Origin: DATDAH01 sp963725155 | Lineage (GTDB): Bacteria; Actinomycetota; Acidimicrobiia; Acidimicrobiales; DATDAH01 | Length of the DNA stretch: 64,000 nt | Assembly (NCBI GenBank): GCA_963725155.1 | Contig: CAVRXU010000008.1 | Span: 496,001-560,000, forward strand | Direction: 5' to 3' | Part shown: in pieces, positions 40,967 through 49,586 of the stretch | Layout: the number at the start of each line of letters is the position of its first letter | Numbering within the stretch: the stretch's first letter is position 1 | Position numbers and translations under genes: made by a program | The notes under the pieces: generated by a model | Seen by the model: only the letters and a program-made list of their open reading frames with translations | What the model was told of the DNA's origin: nothing | Database searches by the model: none

Positions 40967-42205
40967 CTAAACCCGATCCAACTCCAACATCTTGATCGCG
41001 TTGCCGCGCAAGATCTTGTAGACCGCCTCGTCGTCCAACCCCGCCACCATCTTCTCGGCGTAGGCCTTGGAGTCCGGCCAGGTCGTGTCGGTGTGGGGGT
41101 AGTCGGTCTCGAAGCAGATGTTGTCGGGGCCGACGGCCTCCAGGTTGGCCAAGCCGTGCTGGTCCGCCGTGAAGCAGCCGAAGATGCGGCCGTAGTAGTA
41201 GGTCGACGGCGGCTCGGGGATCCGGGCCTTGGAGTTCATCCAGCTGTCGTGGTGGTCCCAGACCGTGTCAGCCCGCTCGAGGGCGTAGGGGATCCACCCG
41301 ATCTGGCCCTCGGAGAAGGCCAGCTTCAGCTCGGGGAACTCGATCAGCTTCCGGGAGAAGAGCCAGTCGCCCATGGAGGCCATGCAGTTGTTGAAGGCGA
41401 TCATCCCGCCGACGGCCTTCGGCGCGTCCGGCGACGCCAGTGGCGTGGTCGATGACGAGCCGATGTGCATGCAGACGGTCACGCCGTTGTCGTTGCAGAC
41501 CTGCCACAGCGGGTCCCAGTAGCCCGAATGGATGGTCGGCAGGTTCAGGTGGTGGGGCAGCTCGCTGAAGCAGACGGCCCGTACACCCCGGTCGGCGTTG
41601 CGCTGGGTCTCCACCGCCGCCAGCTCCACGTCCCAGAGCGGGATCAGGCCGAGCGGGATGTTGTAGCCCCGCGACGGGCCGCACCACTCGTCAACCATCC
41701 AGTCGTTGTAGGCCTGCACGCAGGCCAGCCCCAGCTCCTTGTCCTCGCCCTCGTAGAAGGTCTGGCCGCAGAATCGGGGGAAGGTCGGGAAGGGCAGTGA
41801 CCCGTCGACCCAGTTGAGCTCGAAGTCCTTGATGCGCTCCTCGACCTGCCAGCAGCCGGGACGCATGTCGTCGTAGGTGGTGGGCGTCATCTCCATGTGG
41901 GAGCGGTCGAAGTCGATGGTGCCCTGCGCGTTGACCGTCGTGGCCGCCTGCGGGATGGCGACGAAGTTCTTGTGCACGTAGATGAGCTGGCCGTCGTAGT
42001 ACCAGGCGTCGCCCCACTGGCCCTCGGGGTCCTCGGTCATGTCGTAACGGGCCCCGGCCTTGTGCCGGAACTTGCCCCAGCGCTTGCGTTCGACCTTCGG
42101 CCCCCGCTCGCGCCACTTCTCGGGCAGCCACTCCTGCCACACGTGGGGCGGCTCGACGACGTGGTCGTCCACGCTGATGATCTTGGGGAGCTCCACGGGC
42201 GGCAT
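40967..42205 (-). CDS. Amidohydrolase-2 family TIM-barrel hydrolase/decarboxylase (paralogue 2)
   Basis: A 412-residue protein related to the gene at 3880-5193: ISVDDHVVEPPHVWQEWLPE, CFSELPHHLNLPTIHSGYWDPLW, VCMHIGSSS, FETDYPHTDTTWPDS. The metal motif is again DDH with a later His and catalytic Asp. The start is taken as the ATG at 42205; the longer frame to 42226 would cut into the operator palindrome. It lacks the ~70-residue tail of the other paralogue. A TAGGTC hexamer abutting the palindrome lies 7 nt before the ATG, suggesting a leaderless transcript. Divergent from a D-2-hydroxyacid dehydrogenase. Substrate unknown. Confidence 0.86.
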   Translation of the reverse strand: MPPVELPKIISVDDHVVEPPHVWQEWLPEKWRERGPKVERKRWGKFRHKAGARYDMTEDPEGQWGDAWYYDGQLIYVHKNFVAIPQAATTVNAQGTIDFDRSHMEMTPTTYDDMRPGCWQVEERIKDFELNWVDGSLPFPTFPRFCGQTFYEGEDKELGLACVQAYNDWMVDEWCGPSRGYNIPLGLIPLWDVELAAVETQRNADRGVRAVCFSELPHHLNLPTIHSGYWDPLWQVCNDNGVTVCMHIGSSSTTPLASPDAPKAVGGMIAFNNCMASMGDWLFSRKLIEFPELKLAFSEGQIGWIPYALERADTVWDHHDSWMNSKARIPEPPSTYYYGRIFGCFTADQHGLANLEAVGPDNICFETDYPHTDTTWPDSKAYAEKMVAGLDDEAVYKILRGNAIKMLELDRV

Positions 42206-42216
42206 CGTACGCGACC

Positions 42217-42238
42217 TACCTGACACGCGTGTCAGGTA
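42217..42238. promoter_or_regulatory. Palindromic operator, copy D (best copy, 22 bp perfect)
   Basis: TACCTGACACG and its exact complement CGTGTCAGGTA make a perfect 22-bp palindrome. It lies between the divergent amidohydrolase (start 42205) and dehydrogenase (start 42265) genes. On the minus strand GTCAGGTAGGTC gives a fused -10 box. Confidence 0.85.
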
Positions 42239-42250
42239 CGACCCAGGGCG

Positions 42251-42256
42251 TAGGGT
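42251..42256 (+). promoter_or_regulatory. Putative -10 box of the hydroxyacid dehydrogenase (leaderless)
   Basis: TAGGGT, 8 nt before the GTG at 42265. The operator at 42217-42238 would cover its -35 region. Confidence 0.5.
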
Positions 42257-42264
42257 TCGCGGCC

Positions 42265-43239
42265 GTGAGTGGACCCAAGGCCCTGGTGACCGCGCCCTTC
42301 CGGGGTGCCGGGATGGTCACCTTGGAAGCCGTGGCCGACGTGGTCTACGACCCGTGGATCGACCACACCCCGCTCCGGCTGATGGACGACGAGGCCCTGG
42401 CCGCCCGCATCGCCGAGGAGGGAGCCGACATCGTCGTGTGCGAGGCCGACGCCTGTAAGGGCGCCGTCCTCGACGCCGGCCTCCGGGTCATCGGCTCGAC
42501 CCGGGGCGATCCCACCAACGTCGACGTCCCCGGGGCCACCGAGCGGGGCATCCCGGTCCTCCACGCCCCCGGCCGCAACGCCGACGGTGTGGCCGAACTG
42601 GCCGTCGGCCTCCTGCTCGCGGCTACGCGGGGGATCGTCCCCGCCGATCAGGACGTGCGCACCGGCACGGTCTACGACGGCGGCACGATCCCCTACCAGC
42701 GCTACCGGGCCTGGCAGGTCGCGGGGCAGACGGTGGGCATCATCGGCCTGGGTTCGGTCGGCCGCGCCGCGGCCTGGCGCTTCGAGGGCCTGGGCATGAA
42801 GGTCATCGCCCACGACCCGTTCAACGACGCCGCCACCTACGAGCTCGACGACCTGCTGGCCGAGGCCGACATCGTCTCGATGCACGCCATGGTCACGCCC
42901 GAGACGATCGGCCTGCTCGGCGCCGATGAGTTCGCCCGCATGAAGCCCGGCGCGGTCTACCTCAACACGGCGCGGGCCGCCCTCCACGACATCGATGCCC
43001 TGACCGCGGCCCTGGCGTCGGGACACCTCGGCGCCGCCGGGCTCGACCACTTCGAGGGCGAGAACCTGCCCACCGACCACCCGCTCCAGGCCATGACCAA
43101 CGTCGTCCTGACGCCCCACATCGGCGGGGCCACCTACGACACCGAAGCCAACCACTCGATGCTGGTGGCCGACGACATCGCCCGCCTGCTCGCCGGCCAG
43201 CGCCCCGTCCATTGCGCCAACCCGGAGGTCCTCCGATGA
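42265..43239 (+). CDS. D-2-hydroxyacid dehydrogenase (phosphoglycerate-dehydrogenase-like)
   Basis: A 324-residue NAD-dependent dehydrogenase: the NAD domain has TVGIIGLGSVGRAAAWRFEGLGMKVIAHDP (GxGxxG with acidic residue), VYLNTARAALHD, and the C-terminal HIGGATYDT. The catalytic Arg/Glu/His set appears conserved (GARG-like ARAAL, DHFEGE, PHIGG). The GTG at 42265 follows TAGGGT by 8 nt; the longer frame to 42229 overlaps the operator. Substrate is unclear. Followed by an overlapping 25-codon ORF and a class II aldolase, so the two may act on a common hydroxy acid. Confidence 0.88.
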   Translation: MSGPKALVTAPFRGAGMVTLEAVADVVYDPWIDHTPLRLMDDEALAARIAEEGADIVVCEADACKGAVLDAGLRVIGSTRGDPTNVDVPGATERGIPVLHAPGRNADGVAELAVGLLLAATRGIVPADQDVRTGTVYDGGTIPYQRYRAWQVAGQTVGIIGLGSVGRAAAWRFEGLGMKVIAHDPFNDAATYELDDLLAEADIVSMHAMVTPETIGLLGADEFARMKPGAVYLNTARAALHDIDALTAALASGHLGAAGLDHFEGENLPTDHPLQAMTNVVLTPHIGGATYDTEANHSMLVADDIARLLAGQRPVHCANPEVLR

Positions 43240-43313
43240 GCGACGAAGTCGATCGGCGGGCCGAACAGGCCTGCCCAGCGATGAGCCGTCAGGCGAAGAG
43301 TCGACCACGATGA
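43236..43313 (+). CDS. 25-codon ORF bridging two genes by ATGA overlaps
   Basis: ATG at 43236 overlaps the dehydrogenase stop (TGA 43237-43239), and its own TGA (43311-43313) overlaps the ATG of the aldolase at 43310. The peptide is Arg/Ala-rich with no motif. It may only serve to keep ribosomes on the message between two genes. Confidence 0.3.
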   Translation: MSDEVDRRAEQACPAMSRQAKSRPR

Positions 43314-43969
43314 GCTCGCCCACCCACGAGGCCGTGCTCGCGGCCGCCCACGAGATGCTCGCCAAGGGCCTGGTGGCGGGCACGGCGGGCAACGTGTCGG
43401 GCCGCATGCCCGACGGCAACGTCGTCATGACCCCGTCGTCGGTGGCCTACGAGACGATGACCGTGGACGACCTGGTGGTCGTCGACCTCGACGGCAAGGT
43501 GGTCGCCGGCGAGCGGGGCCCCACCAGCGAGAAGGCCCTGCACCTGTCCTGCTACCGCAGCTACGACGAGGTCGGCGGGGTCATCCACTGCCACGCCACC
43601 TACGCCTCCATGTTCGCCCTGGTCCGCCGGCCCATCCCGGCGGTCATCGAGGAGTTCGTCGTCTACGTGGGCGGCGACGTGCCCATCGCGGCCTACAAGC
43701 CGACCGGGAGCGACGAGCTGGCCGACGAGATCGCCACCCACCTGACCGACCGCTCCTGTGCCCTCATGGCCAACCACGGCCTGCTGGCCATCGGCCGGGA
43801 CACCGGCGACGCCCTCCACACCGCCCTCTCGGTCGAGCACAACGCGAGGATCATCTGGGGGGCCAAGGCCCTGGGCGAGCCCGTGCCCATCCCGGACAAG
43901 AACACCCAGGACTTCACAGGCGTCTACCAGTACATCCGGGGCAACACTTGGAGCACCTGGAAGGCCTGA
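43310..43969 (+). CDS. Class II aldolase/adducin-family protein (FucA/AraD-like)
   Basis: A 219-residue protein: TAGNVSGRMPDGNVVMTPSSVAYETM, GPTSEKALHLSCYR, VIHCHATYASMFAL (two metal His), and NHGLLAIGRDTGDALHTALSVEHNARII (third His). The Zn site and the phosphate-type loop are complete. Typical substrates are L-fuculose 1-phosphate, ribulose or other 2-hydroxy phosphorylated acids. The ATG at 43310 overlaps the small ORF. Confidence 0.88.
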   Translation: MSSPTHEAVLAAAHEMLAKGLVAGTAGNVSGRMPDGNVVMTPSSVAYETMTVDDLVVVDLDGKVVAGERGPTSEKALHLSCYRSYDEVGGVIHCHATYASMFALVRRPIPAVIEEFVVYVGGDVPIAAYKPTGSDELADEIATHLTDRSCALMANHGLLAIGRDTGDALHTALSVEHNARIIWGAKALGEPVPIPDKNTQDFTGVYQYIRGNTWSTWKA

Positions 43970-43983
43970 GCCACCCGCCGACG

Positions 43984-44559
43984 TCAGGGCGTCCGGCCGA
44001 GAAAGGCGACGAGGGCCTCGACCGACGATGCACCGGCAGGGGCGTCGACGACTGCCCCGAAGGGGGCACCGCTGCCGTCCGGACCTCGCATCCCGTCGGA
44101 CACGATGCCTTGGACCTCGGTGAGGAGGTCGGCGGCCATGGACTCGTCGAAGGCCACGTCCTGGCCGGTGGCCCGGGCCAGGTCCCAGCCGTGTACGAAG
44201 ACGTCGTCGGTGGCGATGGTCAGGAAGACGGCACCCGGCAGCTCGCCGAACGGCAGGGCGATGAGCTCCTCCAGCGCGCCGGGTGACCCGAAGGCGGCCA
44301 GGGTGGCGGCCACGCCCTCGTCGTAGGAACCCACCAGGTCACCGGCCGCGAAGTCAACACCGTGGGTCGGGTCCGGGTCCGGCGCCGCTCGGCCGTTCAC
44401 GCAGAGGGCGAACCAGTTCGCCCCTTCGACGACGTGGTTGGCAACGTCCCGCACCGTCCACGACGCGCACGGCGTAGGTTTCCCGTGGTCCTCGGCGCGC
44501 ACGCCGGCCAGGATCTCCCGGGTGGAAGTGAAGGCGCGGTCCAGTCGATCAACGCTCAT
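43984..44559 (-). CDS. TIGR03086-family / mycothiol-dependent maleylpyruvate-isomerase-like DinB protein
   Basis: A 191-residue DinB-fold protein: LDRAFTSTREILAGVRAEDHGKPTPCASWTVRDVANHVVEGANWFA (metal His in VANHVVEG), FLTIATDDVFVHGWDLARATGQD (second His region). TIGR03086-type proteins belong to the maleylpyruvate isomerase N-terminal superfamily, mainly in actinobacteria, and are probably metal- and thiol-dependent. Specific function unknown. Upstream on the same strand is EgtD, 133 nt away. Confidence 0.85.
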   Translation of the reverse strand: MSVDRLDRAFTSTREILAGVRAEDHGKPTPCASWTVRDVANHVVEGANWFALCVNGRAAPDPDPTHGVDFAAGDLVGSYDEGVAATLAAFGSPGALEELIALPFGELPGAVFLTIATDDVFVHGWDLARATGQDVAFDESMAADLLTEVQGIVSDGMRGPDGSGAPFGAVVDAPAGASSVEALVAFLGRTP

Positions 44560-44692
44560 GACGGTCCCTCCTCGTTGTTCGCGTGGTTCGGCACCACCGA
44601 GCCTCCCGGATCACCCTTCAGGCGGTGACGCCGGCTCCGGGCAACCAGCCGCTCCAGCAGCCCCGTCAATGCTCGGCGGTCGGCGGAAAGCC

Positions 44693-45664
44693 TCAGTCCG
44701 GGCGAGCCAGGGTCAGCAGGAAGTCGCCGGCCGGATCGGTCCAGGCCGTGTCGACGATGAAGCCGCTTCCCGCCAGCTCCCGACGGAGGCCCTCCCGGGT
44801 GAACTTGGCCGAGATCTCGGTCCAGAGGTCCTCCCCCTCGGCGAAGGTCACGTCGAGGTCGAGCTGGTCGACGCGGATCTGCTGGTCCTGGCGGGAACGC
44901 AGGCGCATCTCGATCCACGCCTGGTCGGCGTTCCAGAGGGCGACGTGGTCGAAGGCCGCCGGGTCGAAGTCGGCGTCCAGCTCCCGGTCCAGGACCAGGA
45001 GCATGTTGCGGTTGAACTCGGCCGTGACCCCGTCGGCGTCGTCGTAGGCGGCGACGAGACGGCGAGGGTCCTTGACCAGGTCGGTGCCGAGGAGGAGCCA
45101 CTCGTCGTCGTCCATCGCCGCCCGGAGGTCGTCGAAGAACGCCCGCCGCCTGATGGGGTCGAGGTTGCCGATGGTCCCGCCGAGGAAGGCGACCATGCGC
45201 CGACCCTCCCGCGGGATCAGGCCGAGGTGGCGGTGGAAGTCCCCGACGACGGCCCGCACGTCCAGCTCGTACTCACCGGCGATCGAGGCCGCCGCGGTCC
45301 GAAGGGTCTCCTCGCTCACGTCGAATGGCACGAAGCGCTGGAGGGTGCCGGCCTCGGCCAGGGCGTCGAGCAGGAGCCGGGTCTTGTCCGACGTGCCCGA
45401 GCCGAGCTCGACCAGCGTCGTGGCACCGGTGCGGCGGGCGATGTCCCCCGCGTGGGCCTCGAGGATCGCCCGCTCCGCCCGGGTCGGGTAGTACTCGTCC
45501 AGCCGCGTGATCTCGTCGAACAGCTCGCTGCCCCGCTCATCGTAGAACCAGACGGGCGAGAGGACCTTGGGCGATCCCGTGAGCCCGTCGCGGACCTCCG
45601 CGGCCAGGACGTCGGCCCAGTCCGGGGCGGCGAGGTGGACGTCGACGGCGACGGTGGCGCTCAT
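44693..45664 (-). CDS. egtD: L-histidine N-alpha-methyltransferase
   Basis: A 323-residue protein of the EgtD family: SPVWFYDERGSELFDEITRLDEYYPTRAERAIL, LVELGSGTSDKTRLLLDAL (SAM motif), FLGGTIGNLDPIRRRAF and NRNMLLVLDRELDADFDPAAF. EgtD trimethylates His to hercynine, the first step of ergothioneine synthesis. ATG at 45664 overlaps the EgtB stop (ATGA), so EgtB is translated first in a common message. Confidence 0.94.
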   Translation of the reverse strand: MSATVAVDVHLAAPDWADVLAAEVRDGLTGSPKVLSPVWFYDERGSELFDEITRLDEYYPTRAERAILEAHAGDIARRTGATTLVELGSGTSDKTRLLLDALAEAGTLQRFVPFDVSEETLRTAAASIAGEYELDVRAVVGDFHRHLGLIPREGRRMVAFLGGTIGNLDPIRRRAFFDDLRAAMDDDEWLLLGTDLVKDPRRLVAAYDDADGVTAEFNRNMLLVLDRELDADFDPAAFDHVALWNADQAWIEMRLRSRQDQQIRVDQLDLDVTFAEGEDLWTEISAKFTREGLRRELAGSGFIVDTAWTDPAGDFLLTLARPD

Positions 45665-46932
45665 CGGAGCCCCTCCGGGTCGCGGGCCAGCCGGACGCCG
45701 GAGAACGCCCACTGCGCGCCGGGCGGGAAGAAGTTCCGGTAGGTGGGTCGGACGTGACCCGCCGGGGTGACGCACGAGCCGCCCCGGAGGACGTGCTGGC
45801 TCACCATGAACTTCCCGTTGTACTCACCGACCGCGCCGGCGGCGGGGCGAAACCCGGGATAGGGCAGGTAGGCCGACGACGTCCACTCCCAGACGTCCCC
45901 GTAGAGGCCGAGGTCGCCGGGCGGACCGGTCTCGGGTCGGAGCCGACCGAGGTCGAGGAGACGACCGTCGACCTCCTCGGTCGCGGCGACGGCCTCCCAC
46001 TCGGTCTCCGTCGGGAGCCGGGCGTCGGACCAACGGGCGAACGCATCGGCCTCGTAGTAGCTGACGTGGACGACCGGCCTGCCGGGGTCGAGGGCCACGA
46101 CCCCGGCCAGGGTGACCTCGGTCCACGCCCCGTCGGTCCACCGCCAGTAGAGCGACTCCGTGGCCTCCGCGGCCTGCACCGCGGCCCAGCCGTCGGACAG
46201 CCAGAGCTCGGGCCGGCGATAGCCGCCGTCATCGACGAAGGCCAGCCAGTCCCCGTTGGTCACCGGGCGGTCACCCAGGGCGAACGGCTCCAGCCAGACG
46301 CTGTGGCGGGGGCTCTCGTTGTCGAAGGCGAACCCGTCCCCGGCGTGGCCGATCTCCACCAGCCCCCCGTCGTGCTCGACCCAGTCGAGCGGGCGCGACT
46401 CGCCCGTGGGGGCCGAGGCCAGGGGGTGGTAGGCCGGCTCAAGGGGGTTGACAGACAGGACGTGCTGGATGTCCATGAGCAGGAGCTCCTGGTGCTGTTG
46501 CTCGTGGTGGAGGCCGAGCTCCACCAGCTCCCCGACCTCGACGGCGACGTCACCGTCACCCAGGAACCGGGCCATGGCCTCGTCGACGTGGCTGCGGTAG
46601 GCGCCGACCTCCGCCACGCCCGGTCGGGTGATCACGCCGCGGTCGGCCCGGGCGTGCCGTTTGCCGACGGTCTCGTAGTACGAGTTGAAGAGGTAGCCGA
46701 AGGCCGGATGGAACGGCTGGTAGCCGGGGACGTTCGGCGTCAGCACGAACGTCTCGAAGAACCAGGTCACATGGGCCCGGTGCCACTTCGTGGGGCTCAC
46801 ATCGGGCATGGACTGGACCGTCTGGTCCTCGGGCGAGAGGGGCGCGGACAGGGCCTCGGTCAGGTCCCGGACCCGCCGGTAGTCCTCGAGGGAGGGCGCG
46901 CGCGTCGACGCGGTCGTGGGGCTGGCGGTCAT
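45661..46932 (-). CDS. egtB: Hercynine oxygenase / ergothioneine sulfoxide synthase
   Basis: A 423-residue EgtB: N-terminal DinB-type Fe-binding domain (SPTKWHRAHVTWFFETF, ELGLHHEQQHQELLLMDIQHVL) and a C-terminal formylglycine-generating-like (FGE/sulfatase-modifying) domain (WGLYGDVWEWTSSAYLPY-like, RGGSCVTP, FFPPGAQWAFSGVRLAR). It joins hercynine with a thiol (Cys or gamma-Glu-Cys) using O2 and Fe(II). The ATG at 46932 is the normal family start; upstream frame is low-complexity. egtA, egtC and egtE are not here. Confidence 0.93.
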   Translation of the reverse strand: MTASPTTASTRAPSLEDYRRVRDLTEALSAPLSPEDQTVQSMPDVSPTKWHRAHVTWFFETFVLTPNVPGYQPFHPAFGYLFNSYYETVGKRHARADRGVITRPGVAEVGAYRSHVDEAMARFLGDGDVAVEVGELVELGLHHEQQHQELLLMDIQHVLSVNPLEPAYHPLASAPTGESRPLDWVEHDGGLVEIGHAGDGFAFDNESPRHSVWLEPFALGDRPVTNGDWLAFVDDGGYRRPELWLSDGWAAVQAAEATESLYWRWTDGAWTEVTLAGVVALDPGRPVVHVSYYEADAFARWSDARLPTETEWEAVAATEEVDGRLLDLGRLRPETGPPGDLGLYGDVWEWTSSAYLPYPGFRPAAGAVGEYNGKFMVSQHVLRGGSCVTPAGHVRPTYRNFFPPGAQWAFSGVRLARDPEGLR

Positions 46933-47140
46933 CGCGCCGTTACCCGAGGCCGAAGCGCGAAGCGACCCAGTCGTCGTTGCGCCACGAGGCTTGCCAGCAG
47001 CAGATGGCGCTGGCCGGTCGGGGGAAGGCGGTGGGACCGCCGGGTGAACTGCGCATTGGACCTCGGTTCGGGGTCGGAAAGGGGACAACGCCATGATGCA
47101 ACGCCGGGCCGGCGTGCGCCGTTCCTCCCTACCCCGTGAC

Positions 47141-49586
47141 CTACGCGCGGATGCGCAGCCCGTCGGGGTCGTAGACGGGGTCCCGGGCCACCTCGGCCCC
47201 GATCCACTCCCCGAAGACCTCGACCTCGACCCGGCGGCCGATGTCCGCCCGATCGGCGGGGAGGTAGGCGAAGGCGATCGAGCGCCGCACCCGGTGGCCT
47301 TGGTTCCCACTGGTCACGCGGCCGACGATGTCGCCGTCGACCCGCACCGGCTCGGAGCCGAGGGCCACGGCGAGGCGGTCGTCGAGCAGCAGGCAACGCA
47401 GCCGTCGGGCCGGGCCGGCCGCCTTCACCTCGGCCAGGGCGTCCCGACCGACGAACCCCCCGGGCTTGTCGAGGCGGACGGCGAAGCCCAGGCCGGCCTC
47501 GTAGGGGTTCTCCTCGGGCGTGATGTCGACGCCCCACACCCGGTAGCCCTTCTCGACCCGAAGAGCGTCGATGGCGCGGTAGCCGCCGGCCATCAGATCG
47601 TGGCCCTCCCCCGCCGACCAGAGCCGCTCCCAGAGCGCAGCCCCGAAGTCCGTCGGGCAGTAGAGCTCCCAGCCCAGCTCGCCCACGAAGGTCACCCGCA
47701 CGGCCAGCACCGGCACCGGGCCGAGCGACAGGGACTGGGCGGTGAGGTAGGGGAACGCCTCGTTGGCCAGGGCGCGTCCGGGTCAGGGGCTGGAGCAGGT
47801 CCCGGGCCGCCGGTCCCCAGAGGCCGAAGCAGGACCAAGCGGCGGTGACGTCCCGGGCCACGGCACCGGCTCCTTCGGGCAGCCGGTCGGCCTGCTTGTG
47901 GATCCACGCCAGGTCGTGGTGCCCGAAGGCGGTGCCCGTCACCAGCAGGTAACGGTCCTCGGCCAGACGGGTCGCGGTCAGGTCGCACTCGATGCCGCCG
48001 CGGTCGTTGAGCAGCTGGGTGTAGGTGACGCTGCCCACGGCCCGGTCGACCTCGTTGGCACAGACCCGGTTGAGAAAGGTCGACGCCCCCTGTCCGACCA
48101 CCTCCATCTTGGAGAAGCTGGTCTCGTCGAAGAGGGCCACCGTGTCCCGGCAGGCCAGCGCCTCCCCTTCGATGGCCGGGCTCCAGTGCTGGCCCGCCCA
48201 TCCCACCGGTTGGTTGTCCGGATCGCCGGCGGCCTCGTTGGGGGTGAACCAGTTGGGCCGTTCCCACCCGCTCTTCTCACCGAAGACGCAGCCCAGGTCG
48301 GCCAGGGCGCCGTAGGCCGGTGAGCGACGCAGCGGGCGGCCGGCCTGGCGCTCCTCGTTCGGGTAGTGGATGTCGTAGTAGGTGGCGTAGACCTCGACGG
48401 TGCGGGCCAGGGCGTGGTCCCGGCTGCGGTAGGCCGGGCCGAAGCGCCGGATGTCCATCTTCCAGGTGTCGAAGCTGGACTCGCCGTCCAGGATCCATTC
48501 GGCGATCACCCGCCCGACCCCGCCCGCCCCGGCGATGCCGTGGGCACAGAACCCGGCAGCCACGAAGAACCCGGCCACCTCGCTCTCCCCGAGCACGAAC
48601 TCGTTGTCGGGGGTGAAGCCTTCGGGGCCGTTGACCAGTTGGACGATGTCGGCGTCCTCGACGGCCGGCACCCGCCCGATGGCGGCCTCCATCAGCGGGG
48701 CGAACCGGTCCCAGTCATCGGGCAGGAGCCGGTTGTTGAAGTCGGCGGGGACGCCGTCGACCGACCACGGGGCCGGGTTCCGCTCGTAACCGCCGAGGAC
48801 CAGCCCAGAGCCCTCCCGGCGGAAGTACACGAGGTTGTCGGGGTCCCGGAGCTGGGGCAGGTCGTCGGTGACCCCGTCGACGGCCTTGGTGATGAGGTAC
48901 TGGTGGGCCATCGGCACGATGGGGACCGTGACCCCGGCGAGCGCCGCCACCTCCGTGGTGTACATGCCGCAGGCGGCGACCACCGTCTCGGCGGTGATCT
49001 CACCCTGGTCCGTGACGACCCGGCGGATGCGGCCGCCCTCCACGACCAGGTCGGTGACCCGGGTGTTGGCCTCGACCGTCACCCCCTTGGCCTTCGCCGC
49101 ACCGAGCAGGGCGTAGGTCAGTCCGCTGGGATCGAGGTAGCCGTCGGTCGGCAGCCACGCCGCCCCGAGGACGCCCGTCGGGTCCATGAGGGGGAACAGG
49201 TCGTGGGCCTCCTGCGAGGACAGCAGCTCCATCGGCAGGCCGAAGGTCTTGGCCCATCCGTTCTGGCGGTGCAGCTCGTCGAGGCGCTCGGGGGTGGCCG
49301 CCAGGCGCAGGGAGCCGACCTCCCGCCACCCGGGCGAGCGACCGGTGTCGGCCGACTCGGCCTCGAGGCGCCGGTACACGTCGACGCTGTGCATCATCAT
49401 CCGGGTCAGGGGGAGGGACGACCGGAGTTGGCCGACCAGGCCGGCCGAGTGGAACGTGCTCCCGCTGGTCGGCTCGGCCCGGTCGAGGACGAGCACGTCA
49501 CTGCACCCGGCTTCGGCCAGGTGGTAGGCGATCGAGGCGCCGCCGACCCCTGCGCCGATGACGACGATCCGAGCGTGGTCACGCAT
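47141..49586 (-). pseudogene. Dimethylglycine/sarcosine dehydrogenase-like FAD protein with GcvT domain, one frameshift
   Basis: From the ATG at 49586: FAD domain ARIVVIGAGVGGASIAYHLAEAG (GxGxxG), STFHSAGLVGQLRSS, and a GcvT-like C-terminal part (SFSKMEVVGQGASTFLNRVCANEVD, GGIECDLTATRLAEDRYLLVTG). At about 47768-47780, in a CCC run, the frame shifts by one; the remaining frame encodes FVGELGWELYCPTDFG, RVEKGYRVWGVDITPEENPYEAGLG and ends at 47141. Full-length would be ~815 aa, as in DMGDH. Such enzymes demethylate N-methylglycines and hand C1 to tetrahydrofolate. One extra C fits an assembly error. The start overlaps the upstream kinase gene. Confidence 0.82.
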
